From Bimastos eiseni (Eukaryota; Annelida; Clitellata; Crassiclitellata; Lumbricidae), in NCBI GenBank assembly GCA_959347315.1, contig OY365807.1, forward strand, positions 11,313,287 to 11,377,286: a DNA stretch of 64,000 bases. Direction: 5' to 3'. The notes beneath the pieces are model-generated. The model ran no database searches. It had not been told where the DNA came from and worked only from the letters and a program-made list of their open reading frames with translations. The translations under genes were made by a program, and so were the position numbers. This document shows positions 35,881 through 46,249 of the stretch, piece by piece; within the stretch, counting starts at the first letter, position 1; each line of letters starts with the position of its first letter.

Positions 35881-36540
35881 GCAGAGGGAATGATACTTGT
35901 AAGAATATGGTAATTATCCTCATTAGGAAATCTAAGCACAGCGGTGTAACATTGCGGAGAATGAGATATTAGACAACAAAAGAATTGGCGACGCATAGAA
36001 AGACATTGACAATTACTAAACACAGCTGGTTATCTCTACAATCGTAGTCGAAGGCAAACGCAACGAGACATATAGAAAGCATTATAGAGGAAAAATATAG
36101 AGGACGCAGAGAGACAAGCAAGGAGACATAAACATATATACATAGGCAGCGTGTAGTTTGCAGTTTGGATAGAATTCTTTTTCAACCTGGTGCAATTTGT
36201 CATCGTTTTAGTCCGCGCTCGGACGATTCCGTCAGACCTTCATCGGAATTCCGGCGCAACGCGTTCCGCCAGCGACAGAGGCGCGTGACAGCAATCTAGT
36301 TGTTTGGCCCGTTGCCTCTGCATCTGTAACCCATTATGCGAGTAGTTGCAACAACTAGATGCGGACGACAGCAACGGCAGCAGCAACCGACGAAAAACAT
36401 TTCAGAATACCAATGATGGTCAGCAGGACGGGATGTCCATTGTCCATTGAGGCGAATAAAATCCTGTCTGAGGCAGAAGATAATGGACGCAGAGTCCCAC
36501 TGGCACGAGTCCCGACGGAAGCAAATACTTTCCCGTATTG

Positions 36541-36870
36541 ATTGATGATTGCTGATGATTTCGGGCGATTTTACACGATTCCGATGGTGTCCGATAACTT
36601 CCGATTACTCCCGAAGTTTTCCGACGATCTTCATCGGCTATTTCTGATGATCCCAGATAACATCCAATAAATTCAGATGGCGCTCTATGATTCCAAATAA
36701 CACCCGTTAATTCCAGATAAAATCCGATGTACCAGATGATATCCAGATGACAACCAATGATTCCAGATGACATCTGATGAATCGAGATAACAACTGATGA
36801 TTCCAGATAGCATTCGTTAATTTCAGATGTTATCCGATATATTTCTGATAATTGTCAATAGTTTCCGATT
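36541..36870. repeat. Degenerate 20-bp tandem repeat
   Basis: About 15 diverged units close to CCAGATGACATCCGATGATT follow one another with a 20-base period, clearest from 36652 to 36840. The earlier units are more degenerate and rich in CCGAT and GATT. One 11-base partial unit lies near 36732. Confidence 0.85.
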
Positions 36871-37004
36871 TGCCCCTCGATGATAAGGGAACAAATGTCA
36901 ATCTGTTACTGAGTCGTAGATTCATTTACTTTCCGAAAGTGCAAAGGAGGCAACAATCTTAACTTCATAATTTCGGAGCAAACAAATACTTATGTATCAA
37001 AACT

Positions 37005-37130
37005 ATCAACGCATTCATTTTGGACCTGCGCACAAAAGTGTGAACCATTTAAAATGTTGCACACACGAAATTACTTGCGCAAACCATCTCCAAAAATTAG
37101 AGGGATCATTGCCTGTAACAGGATTGAATG
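37005..37130 (+). repeat. Dispersed repeat R1, copy A
   Basis: This segment, containing TTGCGCAAACCATCTCCAAA and CCTGTAACAGG, matches the reverse complement of 42520-42650 over about 120 bases with roughly 85% identity by eye. Copy B suggests a tRNA-like end (see that entry). Confidence 0.8.
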
Positions 37131-38165
37131 TATTTCCAAAGTGAATCAATTTTTGATTGTATGCGGGATATTTGGTCATTTTTCATAGATCGTGATTCTG
37201 CTGAGTAGGGCTTGTACTGGATTTATGCTAACGCTGCCTATGTTGGAACGACAACATTTTAAATTATTTAACGTGTTAAGCTTATTCACGTGATAGAAGT
37301 TCAACTCATTTTCTTCATTCTTGGTTTATTTGTTACTTAAGATTTTGCATTGCATAGGCTCGGAACAGTGGACATATAATTTGTGCTTAATTTCATATTT
37401 TAGGAGAAATGAGTGTGAAGTCAACTTTATATCGATCAATCAATAATCGATCAATGAATAGAGCAATCTAGCGAGCGAACGAACTTATGATCGATCGATC
37501 AATCACTCAACCTGTATTCGCGACCTCAGAACAGTATTTACAGCAACAAATGGCATTACAGAGGCCTAAAGGGATGAATAATACCGCTTGCTGGCGACTC
37601 CTGCTACCTAAATATCTAAATGACTTGAACGGGTATTTAATGAAGTAACTATGTACAAAATGCGGCTCATCTAAGGGAACATAACTTTGGCATTAATAAC
37701 AGGCACAATTAATCGAGTCAATTGAATAAATGAAAGAAAGATTTAACTATAATTATAATAAGCAACTTAACTCATACGATAGTTTACTAATGAACCTAAA
37801 AATTACATTTTTCAACGTGCAAAATAGAAAAAATGCTTTATAAGCAACAGGTAAATAAGAGAGACAGACAGACACATCAGAAACGAGTGGACAGAGATAG
37901 AGAAAGAGACGAACACAGGTAGCAGATGAGAGCAATCGAGTCATTGATGTCGGTGACCTTAATAGACAAGGAAGGCCTTGTTTACTGAATCGGTAGCAAA
38001 GCCTATTTATCTGTAGTACGCCGTCTCCATCCTTCTAAATCAATGCCGCTCTTAGAGACGTCCTTATGAGTACATGCAGCTGTCATGGTTCGTCGTCATT
38101 ATCACTAAGGAGGATCTACTATATATTACTCTGATTATTCAATAAAGTCTTCGACCACTGAGCGT
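37131..38165. other. Unassigned AT-rich sequence
   Basis: ATCGATCA words cluster at 37431-37505. No gene recognised. Confidence 0.5.
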
Positions 38166-38229
38166 CGTCAGTCTATTGTACCGTCAGGCCCCATGACCGA
38201 GCTTGAACCGTGGGGACCCGTGGCTGCCG

Positions 38230-38575
38230 CTTACCGTCGGGTAAGAGCGGTCACCCTTGCGGCCTTGAGCGGTCACTCTAACGGCCTTGATCGTCTGTTG
38301 AGATCGCTTTCACCTTTATTACCGTTGGGTAAGAGCGGTCACCCTAGCGGCCTTGAGTGGTCACCTGAGCGGTCACCCTAGCGTCCTTAGCGGTCACCCC
38401 AGCGGCCTTGATCGTGTATGGCAGACCGCTTTCACCTTTATTATCGTCGAGTAAGAGCGGTCACCATAGCGGCCTTGAGCGGTCACCCTAGCGTCCTTAG
38501 CGGTCACCCCAGCGGCCTTGATCGTCTATTGCGGACCGCTTTCACCTTTTTTACCCGATCTGCATCTGCATCTCT
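38230..38575. repeat. Nested minisatellite with GCGGTCACC core
   Basis: Three higher-order units start at about 38231, 38319 and 38441, each opening TTACCGTCGGGTAAGAGCGG and closing with GACCGCTTTCACCTTT. They are 88, 122 and 110 bp long. Length differences come from different numbers of inner units such as AGCGGTCACCCTAGCGGCCT. The array is GC-rich within AT-rich DNA. Confidence 0.9.
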
Positions 38576-38889
38576 GCTCCTATACAGTCACATGCACAAA
38601 TGTATACTATATTTGCATATAAATAAATACGAATATTAAAAAATATGTTGCGAACCATTATAATTATTGATGCACAGATATACATATAATTACTGTGTTT
38701 CATAAGCGCACGTAGCAAAGAACTGTGGGTGGTGGCTTCTGGCTATCGCTCTGTGGCTCAGCCGTCGAGCCCCAAGGTAATAGGACGTCACCAGACATGC
38801 CATTACCAGCCGTTCGACAAGTTCCGCATCCATTAAGCCATGCCTGATTTAATGGATGCAGATCTATACATTTATAAACTGCGACTATC

Positions 38890-39090
38890 ACTCTTATTCT
38901 CTCTCGCTCTCTCTCTCTCTCATTCTCAATCTCTCTCCCGTACCCTCTGTCAGAGAGAGACGGAAGGATATATATATGTGGGGGGGAAGAGAGGGAGAGG
39001 GAGAGAAGAGGGAAGGAGCGAAATACAGAGAGAGAGAGAGAGAGAAATAGAAAGAGTGAGACAGAGAAAGAGAAAGAGAAAGAGAGAAAA
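38890..39090. repeat. (CT)n followed by (GA)n
   Basis: A CT-rich tract at 38899-38938 is followed by a GA-rich tract at 38985-39090. The two could pair as an inverted repeat. Confidence 0.85.
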
Positions 39091-39099
39091 AAAGGTGGA

Positions 39100-41980
39100 T
39101 TGGAAAGGCCGAAAGGGAGGCTAACGTAAGGATAGAAGAAGGAAGGAAGGAAGGAAGAAGAGTGGCAGGTGTCTATCACTCTGTCTCTTTGTCTCTGTCT
39201 ATCACTCTGTATCTTTGTCTTTGTCTCTGTCTCTATCGCTCTCTGTATAAATATATGTATAATTATATTTTGTACATGATTATTACGCCTCTCTTCGTAT
39301 AAAAGACAACTTAATCTTGGCTTGTCCAAGCATATATCCGTAATCTACCCAACCGCTGAATCTCCGCCTACTCCTCACCCTTTCCCGCCCTTCACCCTTT
39401 CCTACCTTTTGTCGTGCCTCTCTGTCTCCCCGCCTTCTTCCAATCTATTCTCCAGTCTCCTTTCCGCCTCTTCCATTTCGTACCATCCCTTCGCTTCTGC
39501 TTTCATCCCTCCGTCCCTACTCTATATTTTCCTACTTTTCCAGACGCGACCGATGTCTGTATTGACCTGGAAAGAGACACATCCATGCATAATACTCAGC
39601 TGCCATGCCCTTCCTGCAACGATATTCTCCTCCAGGTTAAACCTGCCTTCAGTGACAGATGAAAGGTGTCTATGAAAACTGTGATGATGATACTGCTGCT
39701 GCTGCTTGTGACGATGGCGCAAATGCGCGCTAAGTTAAAACCAGCGTTACGATTCCTATTCAATCTAATCTAATTCTAGATAACCCAATGCGCAATGCAT
39801 TTATCAAATCCAATCTTAATTCATTTAATATGATCAAATTGAATCGAATCAACGATCTTAGTCATGCTGATGACAACGAGTATGATGAATTTTATAGCGT
39901 TATGTTTTCCATAATTTACTAATTCATCACATTTTATGAAGAGTAAAGGTGCTACATAAATAAAGTTTGTACAGCATGTGAAATAAAGCACTTCATGTAG
40001 TCTGTTAGAATCTTATCCCAATTAAAATGACGATAAAGACGACAATGGCGCTGGCGAATGGCGATGACGACGTTGACAATATTAAATAAATTCACACTTA
40101 GCGCAAAACGTAGGATAATCATTAATCACCCTCTGTCCAGTTGTTCATTCCAACCATGGATAAGTTATTCTCCAATTCTCGTTAACCTTCTAACAGGTTT
40201 TGTCTTCTTATCTGTCGAATTCACTACAATTGACTTTCACTGGCTATCATTCTTCCTATATATGTCTAATTTATTTTCACAAACAATTGAAAAATTGTTA
40301 AATTGACGCAACATAATATCATCCGAATGATTGTAATTGTGATCAAAGATTTATGTATTGACTGTTAAAGAGTGACTATAGTCAATAGTCAGGACTGCTC
40401 TCGCCCTAACGACGAGAAACCAGGATCATGCAAGTGTCGTTTTTGAACGCTTACGGGATAGACGTTAAGACAGACCATGAAGCACTCATGGCGACGATTA
40501 TATGTTGCTGTGCTTTAGAGAGCAACCAGATCACTCAGTGCAGCTGAGCAAAGAAATCTATGGCTAGGAATGAGTGAGGCATCAACAAGCAAGTCCTTGA
40601 GACGTAAAATAATACGTAGGCCTATATATCTATAATATACTGTACGCTCTCTGTACAATGTATATGGAATAAACTGTGAAAATCCAGATGAGGTCAACGC
40701 AGGATGTAAACAGAGTCAATAATCAAAAGCAATAAATCTTAAAACTGTGTCGCCATTAATGCGGAGGTCTCAACCAGCGGGAACGGGTTTTCATCTACTA
40801 CATCTGTCTATCGTGGGCGTACCTGCATCAGATATATTGGTCAACTATTGGCCACAGACGATCATCAACCAATTCTTCTCCGATTGCCTTTCCAACGTGG
40901 GTCGGTCTAAAACTATCTGATTATCTCTTCTCTCTTCTATGTGATGCCTTCCTTCTTCCACTTGTTCTTCCTTCCTTATAATGTTACTCCATCTATCCAT
41001 TCTTCTATCCGGTCGTGTTTCTTTTGTCCTTTCATTCCGTCCTTTCCTTCTTCGTTAGTCCGTAATGAAAATGATCGTGAAAAATTGCAGGAGGGTTTTA
41101 AATTTCAGTTTCAATTTTTTTGTCATATGTATAAATAGAACCTGGATTAACAATTGTGAAGCAGTAGGGTGGAGCCTAACATAATCACTGCAAAAGAACA
41201 CATAATACGTGTAACATACGAACATATATTTTCGCGTGAGAACCACTGATAATTGCAATTCCTAAATAGTATTTGGATGAATGTCAGACGCGACAGTAAA
41301 AGTGTCTAGGCTTAATGGGCAGAGATTAAGATTGTTAATTGTACAATTGTTAATCAAGGTCCTAATAAATGAAAAGAACTACAGGCATTTCTGTCTGATT
41401 TTGAGACGAATCTAACCTGATGACAACAACCCTAAAGGGGGTCAGCGAACGTTGCGTTTATTGAAAATAATAGTTTTTAATAAATTCTTATGATTTTTAA
41501 TTAACTGATAATTATTTGACTAATTAATAACAATAATGTCCCTAAAGTGTGGGGCCTCTACATTTTGAACATGCCTTAATCAGCCTCTCGTCAGTTGCAC
41601 CAAATATTTTTACTAAATACTCAATTAAAATCAAAATATTTATTTATTCATTTAGATTTAATTTAATTCATTTGTTCCTTTGAATGAACATCGAAATGTA
41701 CAAACCAATTAAGAAATCGTCCCCGTGTCTTTGCCCGCTCGGTCCTGTGGCCTCTCCTGTGAAGCAATGGAAAGGCGATTCGAAATCCAGAAATTACGTT
41801 GAACGTACAATTCTCCAAGCACCGCTTCAAGCGCTTCTAAAATTGTCTCCTCGTCAGACGCTTAAAAGGTCTGCGAGAGCTCCTCTGCGGAGGACTAACC
41901 CGAATTACCACCGCCGGTCGCTTTTCGCGCCATAATGATCGTCGTTGTCTGTCGTCCTCTACTGAGCAGCAGATAGCGTT
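39100..41980. other. Unassigned sequence
   Basis: Contains pyrimidine-rich stretches (39370-39540, 40930-41060) and a LINE-tail-like AAAGGTGCTACATAAATAAA at about 39945. No gene recognised. Confidence 0.45.
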
Positions 41981-42519
41981 AGATGGCGCGAATAAATCTG
42001 CGCTTATTCGAGTGAGCCTCCAACGCCATCTGCCGGAATTATGGCCTATCGACAATCCGTTCGATGGATTGCTGTACGAAAGTAATTTAACACGAATCAC
42101 GGACTTCTGTGCAGACGAGATTTCAACCGTTCCTCGAATGCAACGTAGGTCTAGAACTGGGATGTTTCTATAGACAGCTTTTGGATATCTGTAAAATAGT
42201 TAAGTGAATGGCTCACGGACTTTAATCTAACAGCAATTATGCCCTGCTGTGATTGGATGCCAGCTGCAAAGCATTTGGAGCAGCAAGCTTCCTGTTGTTA
42301 GACGTAAAATATCTGATTGCAAGCAGTAAAATGCCTAGGTCATATATTGTTTGGCTACAGGCATATAATCAGCTGGCAATTTATATGTGTTTTGTACAGT
42401 ATGGCACATACCATCAGCTGAGTGAGGTGGTTTTCCAATGCCTTATTCGCAGACAATTGTGGGCGAGCGATTTGCTCAACGCCGTTACGCATTTAACTTA
42501 AGGAAGATTCGAATCTGCG

Positions 42520-42650
42520 ACCCTCCTGTTACAGGCGATGTTCGCTCTAATTTTGGAGATGGTTTGCGCAAGTAATAATTTCGTGTAGTGCAACATTTTA
42601 TAAATGGCTTACACGTTCGTGCGCAGATCCAAGATGAATGCGATGATAGA
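42520..42650 (-). repeat. Dispersed repeat R1, copy B, with tRNA-like end
   Basis: This is the inverted partner of 37005-37130. Read on the minus strand it continues into TTAGAGCGAACATCGCCTGT, then AACAGGAGGGTCGCAGATTC and GAATC. These look like the D arm, anticodon arm and T arm (B box GATTCGAATC) of a tRNA. The conserved body lies upstream of that tRNA-like part. It may be a SINE or a tRNA pseudogene inside a repeat. Confidence 0.7.
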
Positions 42651-42908
42651 ATAGTTCAATTAAGATTATTTCTAAAAGTCTATGATGACAGGTCAAGTTC
42701 TGATAACCTACGAAAAGTCCCTTGTCTAAAGATAAATAACGGGACGTATCAGCCAAGGCACCAAAGTTTCTGGAGTAAGGTAGACCGCAGTCGGCAAGGA
42801 GATTCGATTTGCGTAATTTCATTAAAAAAAATTGAATTCTTGTGTGCGCTGGTTCCACGGCTCGTGTGCGCGCTCATGTATCCGCACAGCTATAGAGGGA
42901 ACATTATG

Positions 42909-43283
42909 TTACAGAACACAGCAGGGGCGCTTATATAGGGGTCTGGAGGCAACTGCCTCCAATTTCAGGTAGGAGAGATATTTTTGAGTCCTAGGGGGGT
43001 ATTTTGCCATTCTGACACTTTGAACCGAGGAGTTTGCCTCCATCACATAGAGGGGATTGGCACCTCTGGAACACAGAATACAGAACAACTGCGCTCCACT
43101 TTCTTTAATGCAACTATTTAAAACAGTGTCACTAACAGAGTGGTAATCAAATGCCAAAAACAGAAATGACTCGTAAATTTTTAACCTCGAAGGCATGACT
43201 GCAGCGCCTGTCTCTCTACGGACCCAGCGAATGACTTGTCTAAGTTGATCCGTTTTACTGACATCTTGGGTGGTAGTGCACAA
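42909..43283 (-). pseudogene. hAT/ZMYM-like transposase fragment
   Basis: A 124-codon frame begins MCTTTQDVSKTDQLRQVIRW, then ESFLFLAFDYHSVSDTV, then CIKESGAQLF. This follows the transposase core of DUF4371/ZMYM-type hAT proteins: a D-x-S-x-x-x-Q-L-x-x-x-I-R-W beta strand, an E-x-F-L-x-F strand, and I-K-E-S-G, leading to a degenerate version of the R-G-Q-x-Y-D-G-A-A-N-M block (here SRGANPLYVMEANSS). The catalytic Asp of that last block is not kept. The ends of the protein are missing. Confidence 0.65.
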
Positions 43284-43289
43284 CCCAAC

Positions 43290-43978
43290 TAAGAAGAATG
43301 GTGCAGCTTTGATATCGTTAAATATACATGTCGTGCGTATCTTCGCTGATGCATCGTGAGTGTGGCTTATATATTATCAAATTGTATGGTCAATATAGTA
43401 TATATATATATATATGTATATATAATGTATATGTATATATATGTATATGCTACCGTTCTAATCAATTCGGGTGGAACTGATGTGCTTCGCTGTGCCTTCA
43501 GGCATGCTCATCAGTGATTCAAGATCAGGATCATACCATGAAAGTATAACAGCTGATGACAGACAGGAAATTACTGCTGTTTCCATTGCCGTTAGACCAG
43601 TTTCCCCGTGGCCTTTGAATGCCAAATCAGGCGCTTCCATGGATAAGCATGACGTTAATTATTCTGTCAACAACCTGCCTCCAGCCACTTGCTTTCTTTT
43701 GTAAACAAAATTTTTTGCTCTGTCTGTGTTTAGTTCAAGCACCAATGTTTCCGAATCATCCAACACTGTATTGGGGGTCAAGATAAATACCCGGTCGGCT
43801 ACACATGCGAGGTATCCCCAGTCACGAAATCCTCTACTATAAGACGTGTCACGATTTATTGCGAACAGTCAACAGTAGTTAAGACAATAAACACAGTCGC
43901 CACCATGCGAGTAAGATAGCGGAGTTTCCGTTGTTCCCCAGCTTAATTGGCTTTAGTGAAAGATCACTCAGAGACGAA
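43290..43978. other. Unassigned; AT microsatellite
   Basis: AT/GTATAT repeats occupy about 43398-43450. A 77-codon frame at 43471-43704 has no domain. Confidence 0.5.
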
Positions 43979-44158
43979 TCGTTCTGTCTTGTAATCTCGT
44001 GGACACGGGCCGAGGTTGAGACGAGCTGTCACGCGCGACACTCAGGACGATGGCGCTATATAAAAGTCATCGAGGCGTAGGAGGACTACGGATGAAGTTG
44101 TCTACCTGAACTCGTTCTGTCTTGTAATCTCGTGGACACGGGCAGAGGTTGAGACGAG
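43979..44158 (+). repeat. LTR-like direct repeat around a TATA box
   Basis: A 47-base segment opening TCGTTCTGTCTTGTAATCTC occurs at 43979-44025 and 44112-44158 with one mismatch. Between the copies lies GGCGCTATATAAAAGTC. A promoter-like box flanked by a repeated transcribed segment resembles the U3/R part of an LTR, but no polyprotein was found. Confidence 0.55.
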
Positions 44159-44159
44159 G

Positions 44160-45295
44160 TTCAGAGGAGAGACATCAATGGGCCTCGCCTGAAGCAGACG
44201 GCCTCAATACAGACGATGAGAATTATGCAAAGATCAACGGGGTGTCAAACAACGAAACCCGACACCGCGACCCATGGACAAGAAATTCTTGAACCAGCTG
44301 AAAATCTGGTTTGAACCGGCCCGTTGACACGGATCATGAATAGGGGACAATTCCGATACGAACGGCGCAATCTGTTAGGCGGTATAACTGCAGCAATGGA
44401 ATTCAATGACACTAATAAGGCCCAGCCATAGCAGCCGCTAGTCAAACAGTAACTGGATGTCCCTAGGTATCTGACGTTACGCTAGAGACGCCAAGACCTG
44501 ACCAACCAGGGTTTAGTAATGGTTTCTGCAGGTCGTCCAATAGAGATACGAGTTTTGCGTTTGGGATGGCGAAGGAAATTGCCTCTAGAAGGATTGATAT
44601 GGCGTAGCAAGCAAAGGAACGGGGCCTTGTTTCGGAACTGGGGGAGACGCTAGGTCGTTCTGACGATAAAGGTAATCAACGTAGTTGGGAATTCCATCTC
44701 CAACGTAAACCAGGGAAACATTTCTAAAAGGACACTAATAACTCCAGTAAGTGTAGATAGGATGAGTGATATATATATATATAATATATATTTAAATATA
44801 CATATTTAAATATACATATTAAAACCATCAAGTGTGTCGTGTTGCTGAGTTTGGTGATAGAGGAAAGAACTAGCGGGTACTCTCGTCATCAAGAGATGGA
44901 GTGGCGAGAGGGAAAAACGCGACACGAGCCAAGAGAAATGACCAAATGTTTATCTCCATAGCACAAATGCTCTGAGAAATTTGCTTTATCACTGGAATAC
45001 TTTATCTGTTGGAGACTGGACAGTCTTCTCAATATCAAACTAGGTAACAGTTGAAGATCAGATACCTACGTTCTCGTTTCCCAAAACCTTTGACAATGCA
45101 ACTATTACCGCAGCCTTTGAAGTGCTATTCTGATTGCCGATATCGACTGCTGCACTGATCAAAGCTGACTTCGAATCTCTCACCATGCAGACTCTGACGT
45201 ACTACCTGCACATACATCATCGTCTTTTGAAGGCCTTCGTTCCTCGTTCTTTGTCGGATTATCGCTTAACAGCGTCACATGATTTAACTAACTGT
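44160..45295. other. Unassigned sequence
   Basis: May continue the LTR-like element, since 44275-44330 has a short open stretch (MDKKFLNQLKIWFEP) after a possible leader. AT repeats lie at 44769-44790. No domain recognised. Confidence 0.4.
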
Positions 45296-45297
45296 GG

Positions 45298-46244
45298 GGC
45301 TGCGGCGGGGGTGGACTGGGCCGCCGGGACCCCGGGAAAAATCCCGGTTGGCCGACAGGATGAATCCCGGTGGCCCACCAGAATCCGTGCTGTGATATTA
45401 AAGAAGCACTACCAAACCAAAACGGCAAGTGATATCATTCATACTAACAGCAGCCTTACAGCCAGCGGCTGGCTATCGGATAAAATTAATGTCTACGATT
45501 ATTTTTTATTTTTAGTCTACTTTAGTATGTAGGCAGTAACAAGTCAGTCGCAAAGTCAACAGCTGCCCTCCTAGAATTGACATCTGTCTCTCTAGTCTCT
45601 TGGTCTCTCTACTTCCGCTGCGTCTGCTTTGCTAAAGATTCTTTATTATTGTTGGTTAGTAATAATTAATATTAAATTAATAAAATAATTTACGGTTGGG
45701 AGAGGTATAAATTTGAAACGTAAAATTAATGTAATGGTGGTGCGGAGAAAGTAAGAGATAAGAAACTAAAATTCTGGTTAATGATGGAAGTAAATGGCTC
45801 TAAATGCCAAAATCTAGTCGATTTATTTAAAACTATACTCGAATTCATAACCAAAGACACAATTTTTACATGTTACTAAACAAACACTTTCAACAATTAG
45901 GCCTACACAACCCGAAGAAAATCAAGATGATGACAACAGTCAGCATTCAGTATTGCCAGCAAACTTCGTTCCCGCCTTACATTTAGAAACTGAGTTAACT
46001 GACAACAAGGTATCTATGAAAACAACGCTGGCAGATCTGACTCCCGAAAATGACAGTTCAGAAACTTCAGTTATCGATGATAAAAACAAACACCCACTAG
46101 GCCTACTATTGCCAGCAAACTTCACTCCCACCTTACATTTAGAAGACTGAGTTAACTGACAACAGGAAAATAAAAGTAAGATAGGGCCGCTTTTATTTCT
46201 TTTCCCGAGCCGCTCGAGCACCCCAGTCCACTCCTGGGCTGCGG
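45298..46244. mobile_element. Small hAT element with 8-bp target duplication
   Basis: The 8-base word GGCTGCGG sits on both sides, at 45298-45305 and 46237-46244. Inside, the left end reads CGGGGGTGGACTGGG and the right end, reverse-complemented, CAGGAGTGGACTGGGG. They form an inverted pair of about 15 bases with 2-3 mismatches that fits the C-A-G-start hAT terminus, and an 8-bp duplication is the hAT hallmark. The 931-bp body keeps only a small coding remnant (45903-46150), so it is a deletion derivative moved by a transposase from elsewhere. Confidence 0.8.
45903..46150 (+). pseudogene. Coding remnant with 52-codon duplication in the hAT
   Basis: An open stretch reads PTQPEENQDDDNSQHSVLPA and continues to a stop at about 46150. 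The motif LPANFVPALHLE recurs 156 bases later as LPANFTPTLHLE, exactly 52 codons apart and in frame. The composition is acidic and polar, plausible for a linker between an N-terminal zinc finger and the transposase core, but no finger is visible. Confidence 0.5.
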
Positions 46245-46249
46245 TGATT

